Shown here: piece by piece, positions 44,075 to 54,276 of the stretch | How the letters are laid out: every line of letters begins with the position of its first letter | How positions within the stretch are numbered: position 1 is the stretch's first letter | From: Gammaproteobacteria bacterium | GTDB lineage: Bacteria > Pseudomonadota > Gammaproteobacteria > UBA6186 > Azoamicaceae | DNA: 54,276 bases | Direction: 5' to 3' | NCBI GenBank assembly: GCA_018061325.1 | Contig: JAGOUJ010000003.1 | Coordinates: forward strand, 3,326 to 57,601 | The notes under the pieces: generated by a model | Database searches by the model: none | Told to the model about the DNA's origin: nothing | The model's input: only the letters and a program-made list of their open reading frames with translations | Made by a program: the position numbers and the translations under genes

Positions 44075-45346
44075 ATGGCTAATGAAGTGTGTTTTCGTAC
44101 CCTCCATCATCCAGAACCTTGGAGCTTAGAAGCTTATCAAAGCGTGGGTGGTTACGGATCTTTTAAAAAAATACTCCAAGAAAAACAAAGTCCACAAGCG
44201 ATTATCGATATTCTTAAAAACGCCGCTTTACGAGGTCGCGGTGGCGCCGGGTTCCCCTTGGGTACTAAATGGAGTTTTATGTTACAACAAAGCACTTCGC
44301 CACGTTATTTGCTTTGTAACTCTGATGAAGGTGAACCAGGCACTTTTAAAGACCGGGATATTTTGTGCTTTAATCCCCACCAGATTATTGAAGGCCTGCT
44401 TATTGGCTGTTATGTCACAGGAGCCCGTGTGGCTTATAACTATGTACGGGGCGAATTTCATGAACCTTTTGTACGGATGGAAAACGCTTTAGCAGAAGCG
44501 CGCGCCTTGGGTCTTGTGGGACGCTCTATTTTAGGGAGCGATTTTCAGTGCGAGATTCATAATCTTCGGGGGGCAGGATCTTACATTGTGGGTGAAGAAA
44601 CAGCGTTAATGGATTCCATTGAGGGCAAAAAAGCCTTTCCGCGTTTTAAACCACCCTTTCCAGCGAGTCATGGACTCTATGGTTGTCCTACAACCATTAA
44701 TAATACGGAAAGCATTGCTTCGGTGCCGGTTATTTTGCAGCATGGCGCCGAATGGTTCCTCGGTTTGGGAACACCCAATAATGGTGGCACAAAAATTTTT
44801 AGTGTCTCCGGGCATGTGAATAAACCTGGTAATTATGAAGTCTCCTTAGGGATCCCTTTTAAGGAATTATTAGCCTTGGCGGGTGGCATGCGTCAAGGAC
44901 ATGCGCTAAAGGCCGTGATCCCAGGCGGATCCTCTGCACCCGTATTACCGGCCTCTGTGATCATGGATCTGAATATGGATTATGATTCACTCAATAAGGC
45001 CGGATCGATGCTAGGATCAGGGGGGGTGATTGTGATGGATGAAACGACTTGTATGGTAAAAATATTAAGTCGATTAACCCAGTTCTATCGTTATGAATCC
45101 TGTGGCCAATGTAGTCCTTGTCGAGAAGGCACAGGTTGGTTGGCGCGCTTAACCGATAATATTTACCGTGGAGAAGCCGATCTAGCAGCCATCGATATAC
45201 TAGAAAATATTGCATCCAATATAAGAGGTCGTACCATTTGTGCCTTTGGCGATGCTGCAGCGATGCCCGTCATGAGTTTTATCAAATACTTTCGTCAAGA
45301 ATTTGAAAATCATATTCAACAGAAGGGTTGCACACTTTTTACATGA
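44075..45346 (+). CDS. nuoF: NADH-quinone oxidoreductase subunit F
   Basis: 423 residues. GRGGAGFPLGTKWSFM and CNSDEGEPGTFKDRD bind FMN and NADH, and SCGQCSPCREGTGW plus the later Cys in GRTICAFGDAAAMP bind cluster N3. It accepts the hydride from NADH. It is four bases after nuoE. Confidence 0.97.
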   Translation: MANEVCFRTLHHPEPWSLEAYQSVGGYGSFKKILQEKQSPQAIIDILKNAALRGRGGAGFPLGTKWSFMLQQSTSPRYLLCNSDEGEPGTFKDRDILCFNPHQIIEGLLIGCYVTGARVAYNYVRGEFHEPFVRMENALAEARALGLVGRSILGSDFQCEIHNLRGAGSYIVGEETALMDSIEGKKAFPRFKPPFPASHGLYGCPTTINNTESIASVPVILQHGAEWFLGLGTPNNGGTKIFSVSGHVNKPGNYEVSLGIPFKELLALAGGMRQGHALKAVIPGGSSAPVLPASVIMDLNMDYDSLNKAGSMLGSGGVIVMDETTCMVKILSRLTQFYRYESCGQCSPCREGTGWLARLTDNIYRGEADLAAIDILENIASNIRGRTICAFGDAAAMPVMSFIKYFRQEFENHIQQKGCTLFT

Positions 45347-45353
45347 GGTTTGA

Positions 45354-47771
45354 ATGGCAATCATAGAAATCAATGGAAAAACAGTTACAGCTGAAGCCGG
45401 TCAAGCCATTATAGCGGTGATGGATGCTATCGGTATTCAAGTTCCACGTTTTTGTTATCATAAAAAGCTATCGGTGGCAGCCAATTGCCGTATGTGTTTG
45501 GTGGAGGTTGAGAAGTCCCCTAAACTACTGCCAGCCTGTGCAACGCCTATTAGTGATGGGATGAAAATACAGAGCCGATCGCCTAAGGTTTTGCAGGCTC
45601 AAAAATCCGTCTTAGAATTTTTACTGCTCAATCATCCTTTAGATTGTCCTATCTGCGATCAAGGTGGGGAATGCGAATTACAAGATTTATCGATGGGCTA
45701 TGGGATGGATGTTTCGCGTTACGAAGAAGAAAAACGTATTATTCAAGATAAAAATCTAGGACCCCTGATTCAAAGCGATATGACACGTTGCATTCATTGT
45801 ACCCGTTGTGTGCGTTTTGGCCAGGAAATTGCAGGGGTGCGCGAATTAGGTGGCATAGGTCGTGGCGAAGATACTTCCATTGGTACTTTTTTAGAACATA
45901 ATATTCATTCGGAAGTATCGGGCAATGTGATTGATTTGTGCCCTGTAGGTGCTTTAACCGCAAAGCCTTTTCGTTATACAGCCCGTGCTTGGGAATTAAA
46001 ACAGATGCCCACGATTGCAGCCCATGATTGTGTGGGTAGTCCTCTGTATGCCCATGTGCGTAATGAAAAGATTGTGCGGGTTGTACCCCAAGAAAATGCT
46101 AGTATCCAAGCCGCTTGGATTGCTGATCGGGATCGATTTAGTTATGAAGCGCTTTATACGGATCGTTTAACAACACCTAAAATAAAAATCAATCAAACCT
46201 GGGAATCCGTTTCTTGGGAAAAAGCTTTGGATTATACAGCCCAGAAGCTCTTAACGATTATTCAGGAGACAGGTCCTCATGCACTGGGAGCCCTGGTTTC
46301 ACCCAATGCAACGGTCGAAGAAGCTTATCTATTACAGCAATGGATCCGAGGATTGGGTAGTCAGAATATTGATCATCGACTACGTCAAAATGATTTTCGT
46401 GTAGAAGAGAACGCAGGACTTTTTCCAGGCTTAGGCATGAATCTAGAAACCTTAGGTATGCAATCGGCTGTTTTATTAGTGGGATCTTATATTGCCAAAG
46501 AACAACCGATTGTAGCCTTAAGTCTGCGTCAAATGGTGTTATCAGGGGGGCATTTATGCCTTATCAATCCCATCGATTTTCCCTTCAATATGGCTGTTGT
46601 ACATAAAACGATTGTAGAGAGTGGGCAGATAGCATTAGGTCTGGCTAGACTTTTAAAAGCCTTGCTAGAGCAGAGCCAAAGTCCTTTACCACCTTCGATA
46701 CCGATGTTAGAGACATTGGTTATTGATGCAGACGATAGAAAAATGGCGCATTGTTTAACCATGGCCACAAAGCCTTCGATTATTCTGGGATCATTGGCGA
46801 TTTCACATCCACAATATACAGAAATTTGCATGCTTACAAAGCATATTGCTGCCCTGATCGGCGCAACACAGGGCGTTTTAACCGAAGGTAGTAATAGTGC
46901 GGGGGCCTGGTTAATGGGTTGTCTGCCCCATCGCTTAGCAGGCGGTAGACCGATAGCCCCTTTGCAAAGGGGACTCACAACCCAGCAAATGGCAGAAACG
47001 GCGCTTAAGGCTTATATCCTGTTTAATGTAGAGCTCGAGGATTCTATTTTTGCCCATCAATTAGTCGAAGCTTTTAAAAAGGCATCCACAGTGATTGTCA
47101 TGACACCTTTTGAAAGTCCAGCTTTGCTTGAAATGGCCGATATTTTATTACCTATCACACCTTTTACAGAAAGTGCGGGTACTCGGATCAATGTCGAAGG
47201 TCGTTGGCAATCCTTCGAGGCCTGTCATGCACCTTTCGCAAACAGTAAAACCGGGTGGGATGTTTTATCTCGTTTGAGCAAAGCATGCCAAGTCGTCGGG
47301 GATTATAGTTCCATGGCAGCGGTGTTAGTCGCTGCAAAAGCATCTATTAAAAATGGCGCTGTTTCTGAATTGCTTCACGACGCTCGCAATGACGAAGTCA
47401 GTCAAACCTTGTCGCAGGATCTCTGTGTGTTAGAAGCGCTAGAACCCAATGCCCTGATTCGTATAGCGCCGCTGCCGCTGTATGCAGCCGATGGGATTTT
47501 AAGGCGTGCAGCCTCTTTGCAGCAAACAGCCGATGCTGGACAGCCTGCACTCTATTTGAATACAGTATTGGCCAGTGATTTAGGATTAAAACAAGGTTCA
47601 AAGGCATGGGTTCATACGCCATGTTGCAAAGTGCTTTTGTCCTGTATGATAGATGAATCCATTCCCAAGGGCAGTGTGATGATTCCCCAGGGATTTGAAA
47701 AAACACGTGCACTAGGCTTACCCTACACCTGTCTTAACATTTATCCGAAGGAAGAATCAGAGCATGCTTAA
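45354..47771 (+). CDS. nuoG: NADH-quinone oxidoreductase subunit G
   Basis: 805 residues. Ligands for N1b, N4 and N5 are present: [46 protein letters not shown] and [13 protein letters not shown]. The N7 cluster motif of E. coli is absent ([13 protein letters not shown] instead), as in many proteobacteria. Around residues 672-682 the sequence [13 protein letters not shown] is encoded by a palindromic dispersed-repeat-like segment (47368-47397). The C-terminal molybdopterin-type domain carries no evident cofactor site. It overlaps nuoH by eight bases. Confidence 0.95.
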   Translation: MAIIEINGKTVTAEAGQAIIAVMDAIGIQVPRFCYHKKLSVAANCRMCLVEVEKSPKLLPACATPISDGMKIQSRSPKVLQAQKSVLEFLLLNHPLDCPICDQGGECELQDLSMGYGMDVSRYEEEKRIIQDKNLGPLIQSDMTRCIHCTRCVRFGQEIAGVRELGGIGRGEDTSIGTFLEHNIHSEVSGNVIDLCPVGALTAKPFRYTARAWELKQMPTIAAHDCVGSPLYAHVRNEKIVRVVPQENASIQAAWIADRDRFSYEALYTDRLTTPKIKINQTWESVSWEKALDYTAQKLLTIIQETGPHALGALVSPNATVEEAYLLQQWIRGLGSQNIDHRLRQNDFRVEENAGLFPGLGMNLETLGMQSAVLLVGSYIAKEQPIVALSLRQMVLSGGHLCLINPIDFPFNMAVVHKTIVESGQIALGLARLLKALLEQSQSPLPPSIPMLETLVIDADDRKMAHCLTMATKPSIILGSLAISHPQYTEICMLTKHIAALIGATQGVLTEGSNSAGAWLMGCLPHRLAGGRPIAPLQRGLTTQQMAETALKAYILFNVELEDSIFAHQLVEAFKKASTVIVMTPFESPALLEMADILLPITPFTESAGTRINVEGRWQSFEACHAPFANSKTGWDVLSRLSKACQVVGDYSSMAAVLVAAKASIKNGAVSELLHDARNDEVSQTLSQDLCVLEALEPNALIRIAPLPLYAADGILRRAASLQQTADAGQPALYLNTVLASDLGLKQGSKAWVHTPCCKVLLSCMIDESIPKGSVMIPQGFEKTRALGLPYTCLNIYPKEESEHA
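47368..47397. repeat. Dispersed palindromic repeat inside nuoG
   Basis: ATTGCTTCACGACGCTCGCA and the following ATGACGAA match, in reverse complement, the widespread bacterial repeat CGTCATTGCGAGCG...GAAGCAAT. It is translated in frame as [10 protein letters not shown] and lies between recognisable NuoG segments. No second copy was noticed in the window; the match to the repeat is from memory. Confidence 0.6.
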
Positions 47772-48786
47772 CCCGAGTGCTTTGGCTTGGATGCTGGCCA
47801 AAATTTTACTGATCACTGTCTCACTCATACTGCTTGCAGCCTATTTATCCCTTGCCGAGCGCCGTGTGATTGCTTGGATCCAAGATCGTCGAGGACCTAA
47901 TCGGGTGGGATTTTTAGGTCTGCTACAACCCTTGGCTGATGCGCTCAAACTACTTTTCAAAGAAGTTCTGATCCCCGCACGTGCCAATCGTTATTTATTT
48001 ATCCTCGCCCCGATTTTAGTATTGACACCGGCGCTGGCTGTGTGGGCCGTGATCCCTTTTCAAGATAATAGCGTGTTGGCAGATATCTCTGTAGGCTTGC
48101 TATACCTCTTAGCGATGAGCTCCGTAGGCGTCTATGGCATTATTATTGCTGGATGGGCTTCGAATTCGAAATATGCATTGTTAGGTGCCTTACGTGCGAC
48201 TGCGCAACTCATTGCTTATGAAATCCCCATGGGGCTCGCCGTTATCGGTGTCTTAATGGCAGCCGGTAGCATGAATATACGCGCCATTGTGCATGCCCAA
48301 GCAGGCGGATTTTTACATTGGTTTTGGATCCCACTCTTCCCACTTTTTGTGATTTACTGGATTTCAGCCCTTGCTGAAACCAATCGTCTACCCTTTGATG
48401 TAGCAGAAGGGGAGTCTGAGATTGTCGCAGGCTTTCATGTTGAATACTCAGGTATTGGTTTTTCGATGTTTTTCTTGGCTGAATACATTAATATGGTCTT
48501 AGTTTCTGTATTGGCGGCAACCTTTTTTATGGGTGGTTGGCTAAGCCCCTTCGAAGGGATCCCTTTTTTAGAGCCATGCTTTGCTTGGATACCCGGCATG
48601 GTATGGTTGATGCTTAAAAGTGCTTGTTTTATAGGGTTGTTTTTCTGGTTTAGAGCAACCTTTCCACGGTATCGCTACGATCAAATTATGCGTTTAGGGT
48701 GGAAAATCTTTATACCGCTGGGTCTTATAGGGTTGGTGGTGGTTGCGATTTTAGTTAAAGCAAAAGTAGCCCCTTGGTTTTCTTAA
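47764..48786 (+). CDS. nuoH: NADH-quinone oxidoreductase subunit H
   Basis: 340 residues, about eight membrane spans. [39 protein letters not shown] and [19 protein letters not shown] are the conserved loops lining the quinone tunnel. It joins the peripheral arm to the membrane arm. Confidence 0.97.
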   Translation: MLNPSALAWMLAKILLITVSLILLAAYLSLAERRVIAWIQDRRGPNRVGFLGLLQPLADALKLLFKEVLIPARANRYLFILAPILVLTPALAVWAVIPFQDNSVLADISVGLLYLLAMSSVGVYGIIIAGWASNSKYALLGALRATAQLIAYEIPMGLAVIGVLMAAGSMNIRAIVHAQAGGFLHWFWIPLFPLFVIYWISALAETNRLPFDVAEGESEIVAGFHVEYSGIGFSMFFLAEYINMVLVSVLAATFFMGGWLSPFEGIPFLEPCFAWIPGMVWLMLKSACFIGLFFWFRATFPRYRYDQIMRLGWKIFIPLGLIGLVVVAILVKAKVAPWFS

Positions 48787-48801
48787 GGAATAGGTCATAA
48801 C

Positions 48802-49281
48802 ATGACATTTTTGGAGTCTGGCATACATTTTTTTAAAAGCTTTCTGTTATGGGAATTGCTGAAAGGCCTCAAACTGACAGGCACGCATTTATTTTCTTCT
48901 AAAATAACGATTCAATACCCCGAAGAAAAAACCCCAAAATCACCACGCTTCCGAGGACTACATGCCTTACGTCGTTATGACAATGGCGAAGAGCGTTGTA
49001 TTGCCTGTAAACTGTGTGAGGCGGTTTGTCCAGCATTGGCTATTACGATTGAGTCGGGTGTAAGCTTGGATGGGTCTCGGCGAACAACGCTTTATGAAAT
49101 CGATTTATTTAAATGTATTTATTGTGGTTTTTGTGAAGAGGCTTGTCCGGTCGATGCGATTGTTGAAACAGGTTTATTGGAATATCATTTTGAAAAACGG
49201 GGTGAGAATATTTTAACCAAGGAAAAATTATTGGCGATTGGCGATCGTTATGAAAAACAGATTGCAGAGGATCGAAAATGA
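48802..49281 (+). CDS. nuoI: NADH-quinone oxidoreductase subunit I
   Basis: 159 residues with two 4Fe-4S motifs, [13 protein letters not shown] and [13 protein letters not shown], holding N6a and N6b, after an amphipathic N-terminal helix. It bridges NuoG to NuoB. It is followed by 196 bases of repeats before nuoJ. Confidence 0.97.
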   Translation: MTFLESGIHFFKSFLLWELLKGLKLTGTHLFSSKITIQYPEEKTPKSPRFRGLHALRRYDNGEERCIACKLCEAVCPALAITIESGVSLDGSRRTTLYEIDLFKCIYCGFCEEACPVDAIVETGLLEYHFEKRGENILTKEKLLAIGDRYEKQIAEDRK

Positions 49282-49295
49282 GTAATATTTGTTAT

Positions 49296-49449
49296 CCTTC
49301 TCCCGTTACGGGAGAAGGTGGGGCGAAGCCCCGGATGAGGGTTGATCAGGGTGAAAGAATACCTTACATGTTCCTGCGACCCTCACCCCCCACTACGCGG
49401 GACCCTTTGTCGGCAGAGCCGAACGCACGCGTCCCGCAACGGGAGAGGG
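49296..49449. repeat. Pair of inverted REP-like elements between nuoI and nuoJ
   Basis: Copy 1: CCTTCTCCCG (49296-49305) with CGGGAGAAGG (49309-49318), a 10-bp perfect stem, then GGGGC-GAA-GCCCC (49320-49332) and GATGAGGG. Copy 2 (about 49379-49449) is inverted: it ends CAACGGGAGAGGG and begins CCCTCACCCCC. The order of hairpins is that of the 21819 element. The two copies face each other, as REP pairs often do. No T run follows, so they need not end transcription. Confidence 0.88.
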
Positions 49450-49477
49450 CTTTAATCTCTCAGAAGGAACATGGTTT

Positions 49478-50059
49478 ATGCCTATAGAACGCATCATTTT
49501 TTATAGCTTTTCACTGCTGGCGCTGCTGAGCGCGGGTATGATGGTAATGCTACGAAATCCTGTCAAGGCACTGTTGTCTCTAGCGCTGGTATTTGTGTGT
49601 CATGCAGCCCTATGGCTTTTATTGAGAGCCGAATTTTTATCCATGATTCTAGTGTTAGTCTATGTGGGTGCCATTATGGTGCTTTTTTTGTTTGTGGTCA
49701 TGATGATCGATATAGAAAGCGCGATATTTCAAAAGGGCTTTACACGTTATTTTCCCTTAGGAATAGGAACTTACTTACTGATGAGTGTGCTATTGCTCTA
49801 TGTGGTCTCTGCCAATACCTTTGGCTTAAAGCGCTATCCCTATCCCGATCAAGCGCCCTATTCGCTGCATACCTTGGGTGTTACCTTGTATACCGACTAT
49901 CTTTATCCTTTGGTTGTGGCCGGTGTTTTATTGTTGCTTGCGATGATCGCAGCAATCAGTTTAAGTTTTCGCAAAAGAGAAAATAATAAAGCTATCGATC
50001 CGAGCCTGCAAATAAAGGCCAGCAAAGCGAATCGTCTTCGATTGAGAGATGGCTTATGA
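49478..50059 (+). CDS. nuoJ: NADH-quinone oxidoreductase subunit J
   Basis: 193 residues, five predicted spans. The TMH3 segment [19 protein letters not shown] contains the pi-bulge region linked to coupling. The start ATG 49478 has AAGGA upstream, outside the repeat. It overlaps nuoK by four bases. Confidence 0.94.
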   Translation: MPIERIIFYSFSLLALLSAGMMVMLRNPVKALLSLALVFVCHAALWLLLRAEFLSMILVLVYVGAIMVLFLFVVMMIDIESAIFQKGFTRYFPLGIGTYLLMSVLLLYVVSANTFGLKRYPYPDQAPYSLHTLGVTLYTDYLYPLVVAGVLLLLAMIAAISLSFRKRENNKAIDPSLQIKASKANRLRLRDGL

Positions 50060-50361
50060 TAGAACTCTATGAATATCTGAGTGTGAATGCGCTTTTATTT
50101 TCAATGGGTGTTGCGGGTATTTTTATTAACCGTAAAAATATTTTATCTTTATTTATGTGCATAGAATTATTGCTGCTGTGTGCAAGCTCTAATTTTATTG
50201 CTTTTTCTTATTATTTATCCGATCTCCAAGGTCAAATTTTTGTGCTATTTATTTTAACCGTTGCTGCAGCCGAGACAGCGATTGGCCTGGCTATTCTCGT
50301 GCTACTTTTTAGAAAAAAACACGCAATTAATGTGGATGCACTGCATGATCTTAAAGGATAA
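50056..50361 (+). CDS. nuoK: NADH-quinone oxidoreductase subunit K
   Basis: 101 residues, three spans. It keeps the conserved membrane glutamates in [13 protein letters not shown] and [12 protein letters not shown] used in proton transfer. Typical length; it lies between nuoJ (overlap) and nuoL (three-base gap). Confidence 0.95.
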   Translation: MIELYEYLSVNALLFSMGVAGIFINRKNILSLFMCIELLLLCASSNFIAFSYYLSDLQGQIFVLFILTVAAAETAIGLAILVLLFRKKHAINVDALHDLKG

Positions 50362-50364
50362 GCC

Positions 50365-52263
50365 ATGATTTTCTCTATAAAAACACTGGCACTTATTATT
50401 TTATTAGCCCCTTTAGGGGCTTCCCTGATCATTGGGCTATGCAATAAAAGACTTTCTAAAAACAGTGCTCATCGTCTTGCATTAGTGAGTATGACGCTAT
50501 CTCTTATGAGTTCGCTTTATCTTTTAAAAATGTTTTACCATGACGAGAGTGGGGTGAGTATTCCACTCTACACATGGGCGGAAAGTAAAGGCTTCGATTT
50601 GAGTGTTGGCCTATTAATTGATCGCTTAAGCGTGATGATGATTTCGATGGTGACACTGATTGCCTGGCTTGTACATCTTTATAGTATTGCTTATATGGCT
50701 GAAGATTCGGGTTATCAGCGTTTTTTTTGTTATATTGCTTTTTTTACGTTTAGTATGCTCGTGTTAGTGATGAGTAATAATTTTCTACAGCTCTTTTTTG
50801 GTTGGGAAATGGTGGGGCTCGCATCTTATTTACTGATTGGCTTTTGGTTTCATAAAGAGACCGCGGTTTTTGCCGGGTTAAAAGCGTTTATTATCAATCG
50901 TATAGGCGATTGCGGTTTCTTAATGGGGATTGCGGGGATCGGGTATGGTTGTGGCAGCTTGGACTATGCAATTGTTTTTCAACAGGTACAGATGGGGGTT
51001 CTACAATTACAGCATCCTTTTATGCCAACTTTTATTTGTCTAGGGCTTTTGATGGGTGCGATGGCTAAATCGGCACAAATACCACTGCATGTGTGGTTGC
51101 CCGATTCCATGGAAGGTCCAACCCCTATTTCAGCCCTTATTCATGCCGCCACGATGGTAACCGCAGGCGTTTTTATGATCGCACGTTTGTCCGTGTTATT
51201 TGAATGTTCTAGTTTGGCATTAAATGCCCTGTTAATGATGGGATCCTTAACCTGTATTTTAATGGGACTGGTTGCTTTGGTTCAAAATGATATTAAGCGT
51301 ATTATTGCCTATTCAACCCTTTCGCAATTAGGGTATATGATGATGGCGATGGGTGCTTCTGCGTATACAGCCGGCATCTTTCATTTATTCACCCATGCTT
51401 GCTTTAAAGCCCTATTATTTTTAGCGGCGGGCTCTATTATTATGCGTGTCGATCATGAACAGGATATTTGGAAAATAGGCCCCCTTCATTTCAGTATGCC
51501 CATTACCTATAGTACGATGCTAATCGCTAGTCTAGCACTTATAGGGGTTCCTTTTTTCTCGGGTTTTTACTCCAAAGATTTAATTGTTGAAGGCCTAAGA
51601 CTATCCACGCAGGGGCTTGCACCGATGGCTTACCGCTGTGCGCTTCTGGGTGTTTTAATCACAACGCTTTATACCTTTAGATTATTTTTTGTGGTATTTC
51701 ATAGAAAAACGCTTGTGGCTCCGAACCCTCCGGTTTATGAATCCTCTTGGATTATCACGCTACCGCTCATGGTATTGGCTTTTTTCTCTTTGGTTCTTGG
51801 GATATTCGGATTATCATTTTTTGAAAAGAGTATAAGCCACAGCATGGATGCACTCCGTATGGGGTTTCATGGTTTTTATCAAATACCCTTTATTTTTAAT
51901 GTATTGGGTATGCTTATCTGTTATCTATGTTACCGACGATATCCTGTGCTGCCTGTGATCATGCGTAAACGTTTTGCGATCGTTTATAGTATTTTGTGCA
52001 AAAAATATGGTTTTGATACACTGTATAACCGTCTGTTTGAGCAATTAAAACAATTAGGCGCACGCTGTTTTGATGGCCTAGAGCAGCATTGGATTGATGG
52101 GATTACTATCAATGGCAGTGCTGCCGCCATACAACAATTATCGTTGATGATGCGCCGCTTACAAAGCGGTTATATCTACCATTATGTTTTTATCATGATT
52201 GTCACATTCATTTTGTTAGTGGGTTTTTGTTTGTTTCTATCACCGTTCAATCTACAAGGTTAA
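50365..52263 (+). CDS. nuoL: NADH-quinone oxidoreductase subunit L
   Basis: 632 residues of the Mrp-antiporter type. FFGWEMVGLASYLLIGFW, IPLHVWLPDSMEGPTPISAL and IHAATMVTAGVFMIAR contain the conserved Glu, Lys and His of the proton channel. The C-terminal lateral helix and anchor span (VTFILLVGFCLFL) are present. It is the distal proton-pumping subunit. Confidence 0.97.
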   Translation: MIFSIKTLALIILLAPLGASLIIGLCNKRLSKNSAHRLALVSMTLSLMSSLYLLKMFYHDESGVSIPLYTWAESKGFDLSVGLLIDRLSVMMISMVTLIAWLVHLYSIAYMAEDSGYQRFFCYIAFFTFSMLVLVMSNNFLQLFFGWEMVGLASYLLIGFWFHKETAVFAGLKAFIINRIGDCGFLMGIAGIGYGCGSLDYAIVFQQVQMGVLQLQHPFMPTFICLGLLMGAMAKSAQIPLHVWLPDSMEGPTPISALIHAATMVTAGVFMIARLSVLFECSSLALNALLMMGSLTCILMGLVALVQNDIKRIIAYSTLSQLGYMMMAMGASAYTAGIFHLFTHACFKALLFLAAGSIIMRVDHEQDIWKIGPLHFSMPITYSTMLIASLALIGVPFFSGFYSKDLIVEGLRLSTQGLAPMAYRCALLGVLITTLYTFRLFFVVFHRKTLVAPNPPVYESSWIITLPLMVLAFFSLVLGIFGLSFFEKSISHSMDALRMGFHGFYQIPFIFNVLGMLICYLCYRRYPVLPVIMRKRFAIVYSILCKKYGFDTLYNRLFEQLKQLGARCFDGLEQHWIDGITINGSAAAIQQLSLMMRRLQSGYIYHYVFIMIVTFILLVGFCLFLSPFNLQG

Positions 52264-52266
52264 AAA

Positions 52267-53772
52267 ATGCAGTTGCCACTTTTAAGTTTCTTGACTTTTG
52301 CGCCTGTCATCGGAGGGATGATCTGTCTTTGTTTCCCGCAACGACACCATCGCAGGGTGAAAAGTCTTGCTATAGTCTTTTCGATGATTTCTATGGTTTT
52401 ATCTATCTATCTCTTAGGTCATTTCGATCCATCGATAACGTCGATGCAATGGTCTGAAACAGTGCTTTGGATGCCTGTCTTCAATATTTATTATCATGTG
52501 GGCGTGGATGCCTTATCCTTGGCTTTAATAGGATTAAGCAGTCTGATAAACCTGCTTATTGTGCTATTTATAGCGTCTAGAACGATGGGAAAGTCGAATC
52601 ATTATCTGGCTGCTTTTTTAATCATGCAAGGCTTTATTTGTGGGGCGTTTGCTGCTGTCGATGCGATACTTTTCTATACCTTCTGGGAAGCAAGCCTTAT
52701 CCCACTTTTTTTGGTGATTGGGATCTGGGGCTTCGAGAATCGAAGGTATGCCAGTATGAAATTTTTCCTTTATACACTGGCAGGATCGATTTTTTTATTG
52801 GCGGCTATTTTATATTTGTATCATAAAACGCTTAGTTTTAATATCATGGATTTTCAGGCGGTTCCTTTGGATTTCCACGCCCAATGCGGGTTGTTCATAG
52901 CCTTCTTATTGGCTTTTGGGATTAAGCTTCCCTTATGGCCTGTTCATACGTGGTTACCGGATGCCCATGTAGAGGCGCCTACGGCCGGATCGATGCTCTT
53001 GGCAGCGATTGTCCTAAAAATGGGTGCTTATGGTTTCTTACGTTTTATACTACCCATTGCACCCGATGCAAGTCGTTTCTTTGCGTCTTTTATGATAATG
53101 CTTTCACTGATAGCGATTGTTTATATTGCGGTCGTTGCTTTGGCACAAAGAGATCTTAAAAAACTGATAGCCTATGCTTCTATTTCACATATGGGATTTG
53201 TGACTTTAGGTATTTTTAGTAGCTATTTAATCATCGCGCCAATAACCTTGGATACTTATCCTACTTTAGGATTACAAGGTGCAGTCATGCAGCTTTTTTC
53301 ACATGCTTTTATATCAGCCGCGTTGTTTTTATGCATCGGTTTATTATACGAGCGTACGCATACACGTCTTATAAACGATTATGCCGGCATTGCAAAACCC
53401 ATGCCAGTGTTTTCAAGTTATTTTCTACTATTTGTGTTAGCCAACTGTGGGCTGCCAGGCACCTCTGGTTTCGTGGCAGAATTTTTTGTCATCTTAAGTG
53501 TTTTTAAAGCAAAAATCATGTATGCCATCATCGCCTCATGTAGTCTTGTCTTAAGTGCCTGTTATGGTTTGCGTATGACTAAGCAAGTACTATGGGGCCC
53601 TGTGAAAAAAGGGATGGAAGGTTTAAAAGATGTGCAAGGTATGGATAAAATAGTATTATTGTTATTTGCTTGTTTTGTACTCGGTATCGGGTTGTATCCC
53701 AATACAATCCTAAACTTTATGCAATCATTTCTTGATCGATTGCTGGTTCAAATGCACCATTCAAAAATATAG
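52267..53772 (+). CDS. nuoM: NADH-quinone oxidoreductase subunit M
   Basis: 501 residues, antiporter-like. FWEASLIPLFLVIGIWG holds the key Glu, and LPLWPVHTWLPDAHVEAPTA the channel Lys/His region; GLPGTSGFVAEFFVI is also typical. It is one of three homologous pumps and follows nuoL by three bases. Confidence 0.97.
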   Translation: MQLPLLSFLTFAPVIGGMICLCFPQRHHRRVKSLAIVFSMISMVLSIYLLGHFDPSITSMQWSETVLWMPVFNIYYHVGVDALSLALIGLSSLINLLIVLFIASRTMGKSNHYLAAFLIMQGFICGAFAAVDAILFYTFWEASLIPLFLVIGIWGFENRRYASMKFFLYTLAGSIFLLAAILYLYHKTLSFNIMDFQAVPLDFHAQCGLFIAFLLAFGIKLPLWPVHTWLPDAHVEAPTAGSMLLAAIVLKMGAYGFLRFILPIAPDASRFFASFMIMLSLIAIVYIAVVALAQRDLKKLIAYASISHMGFVTLGIFSSYLIIAPITLDTYPTLGLQGAVMQLFSHAFISAALFLCIGLLYERTHTRLINDYAGIAKPMPVFSSYFLLFVLANCGLPGTSGFVAEFFVILSVFKAKIMYAIIASCSLVLSACYGLRMTKQVLWGPVKKGMEGLKDVQGMDKIVLLLFACFVLGIGLYPNTILNFMQSFLDRLLVQMHHSKI

Positions 53773-53780
53773 AGAGTTTT

Positions 53781-54276
53781 ATGGAAATAAACCATTGGTT
53801 GCCCTTGTATCCAGAAATTACCATGCTTTTTTCCATTGGTTTTATATTAATGACCACGCTTTATTTACCACCACGCTTACAGTGGCTCAACTATCGATTG
53901 TCACAAATAGCCTTGATAGTTGTGGCCTTTTTTTCTTTCAATCGTATGTCTTTCAAGCCTGATGATTTGCTCAATGGCATGTTTTTTATCGATCCCATGG
54001 CCTGTTTTTTAAAAGGTTGTATCAGTCTATTAGGGTGTATAGTCTTTTTTTATGCACGAAAAACATGCATGATCAAGGACTACTTTAAAAGTCAGTATTT
54101 TATATTGTGTCTATTTTCGATCTTAGGCATGATGATAGTTATTTCCGCGACCCATTTTCTGAGTCTCTATTTGGGTCTTGAGCTAATGGTTCTACCGCTT
54201 TATGCGCTGATTAGTTTGGATAGACAAGGGCGATCGACTGAGGCTGCACTAAAATATTTTTTATTGGGTGTATTGT
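53781..54276 (+). CDS. nuoN: NADH-quinone oxidoreductase subunit N, cut by window end
   Basis: The frame opens at ATG 53781, eight bases after nuoM, and continues for 165 codons to the edge. LPLYPEITMLFSIGFIL at the start and THFLSLYLGLELMVLPLYAL (about 128-147), with the conserved Glu, followed by EAALKYFLLG, match the family. It completes the operon in the usual order. Confidence 0.93.
   Translation, partial: MEINHWLPLYPEITMLFSIGFILMTTLYLPPRLQWLNYRLSQIALIVVAFFSFNRMSFKPDDLLNGMFFIDPMACFLKGCISLLGCIVFFYARKTCMIKDYFKSQYFILCLFSILGMMIVISATHFLSLYLGLELMVLPLYALISLDRQGRSTEAALKYFLLGVL

Noticed and set aside
49278-49487. 69-codon frame after nuoI
   Set aside because: It translates the REP-like hairpins (PSPVTGEGGAKPRMR) and has no protein family features.
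1-54276. CRISPR array, insertion sequence or integrase
   Set aside because: No regularly spaced repeats, transposase or recombinase motifs were seen on either strand; the repeats present are palindromic REP-like elements or internal gene duplications.

Overview
The window looks like part of a gammaproteobacterial chromosome of moderately low GC. The evidence is the gene order: ccmABCDEFGHI, smc followed directly by zipA, initiator tRNA-Met followed by rimP-nusA-infB-rbfA-truB-rpsO-pnp, and a full-order nuoABCDEFGHIJKLMN operon with separate nuoC and nuoD. Several genes are typical of intracellular or host-associated lineages (Legionellales-like): a giant protein kinase/ankyrin protein, a second ankyrin protein, a Sel1-repeat protein, an AAA-ATPase/PD-(D/E)XK protein, and toxin-antitoxin genes intact or decayed. 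The placement and lifestyle are inferences; no 16S gene is present.

Layout. 1-5214 (minus): the N-terminal 1738 residues of a very large kinase-ankyrin protein that runs off the left edge. 5215-12220: an accessory region with a mazEF module, a degenerate EAL protein, an orphan HigA-like antitoxin with a toxin remnant, a Sel1 protein, an AAA/PD-(D/E)XK protein, small or decayed genes, and tRNA-Arg(CCU) and tRNA-Ala(CGC). 12358-16259: regulators and envelope genes, namely a sigma-54 activator reduced to its AAA+ core, a STAS protein, an L,D-transpeptidase, a FliA-type sigma factor and a SohB peptidase. 16330-22384: cytochrome c maturation operon. 22447-24287 (minus): DASS-family transporter and a single-domain response regulator. 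24376-28517: smc-zipA. 28569-31228: ankyrin, hypothetical and DUF6314-like genes. 31274-40025: the metY-nusA-infB-pnp transcription/translation cluster with a clear promoter and two terminator-like hairpins. 40105-40683 (minus): a type IV pilin-like protein. 40777 to the right edge: respiratory complex I, with nuoN cut by the window end.

The core blocks form a coherent aerobic energy programme: Ccm attaches haem to c-type cytochromes, complex I feeds electrons from NADH, and the DASS carrier probably imports C4/C5 dicarboxylates. Palindromic, REP-like repeats have entered these operons in several places: between ccmE and ccmF, at the ccmH-ccmI junction where one supplies coding sequence and a ribosome-binding site, inside nuoG, and between nuoI and nuoJ.

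The most notable items are the kinase-ankyrin protein with its tandemly duplicated tail, the reduced sigma-54 activator, the EAL protein that has lost catalytic residues, the mazEF module bracketed by copies of the EAL gene's start region, and the functional use of REP-like repeats at ccmH/ccmI. All functional calls come from reading motifs by eye; no database search was made.
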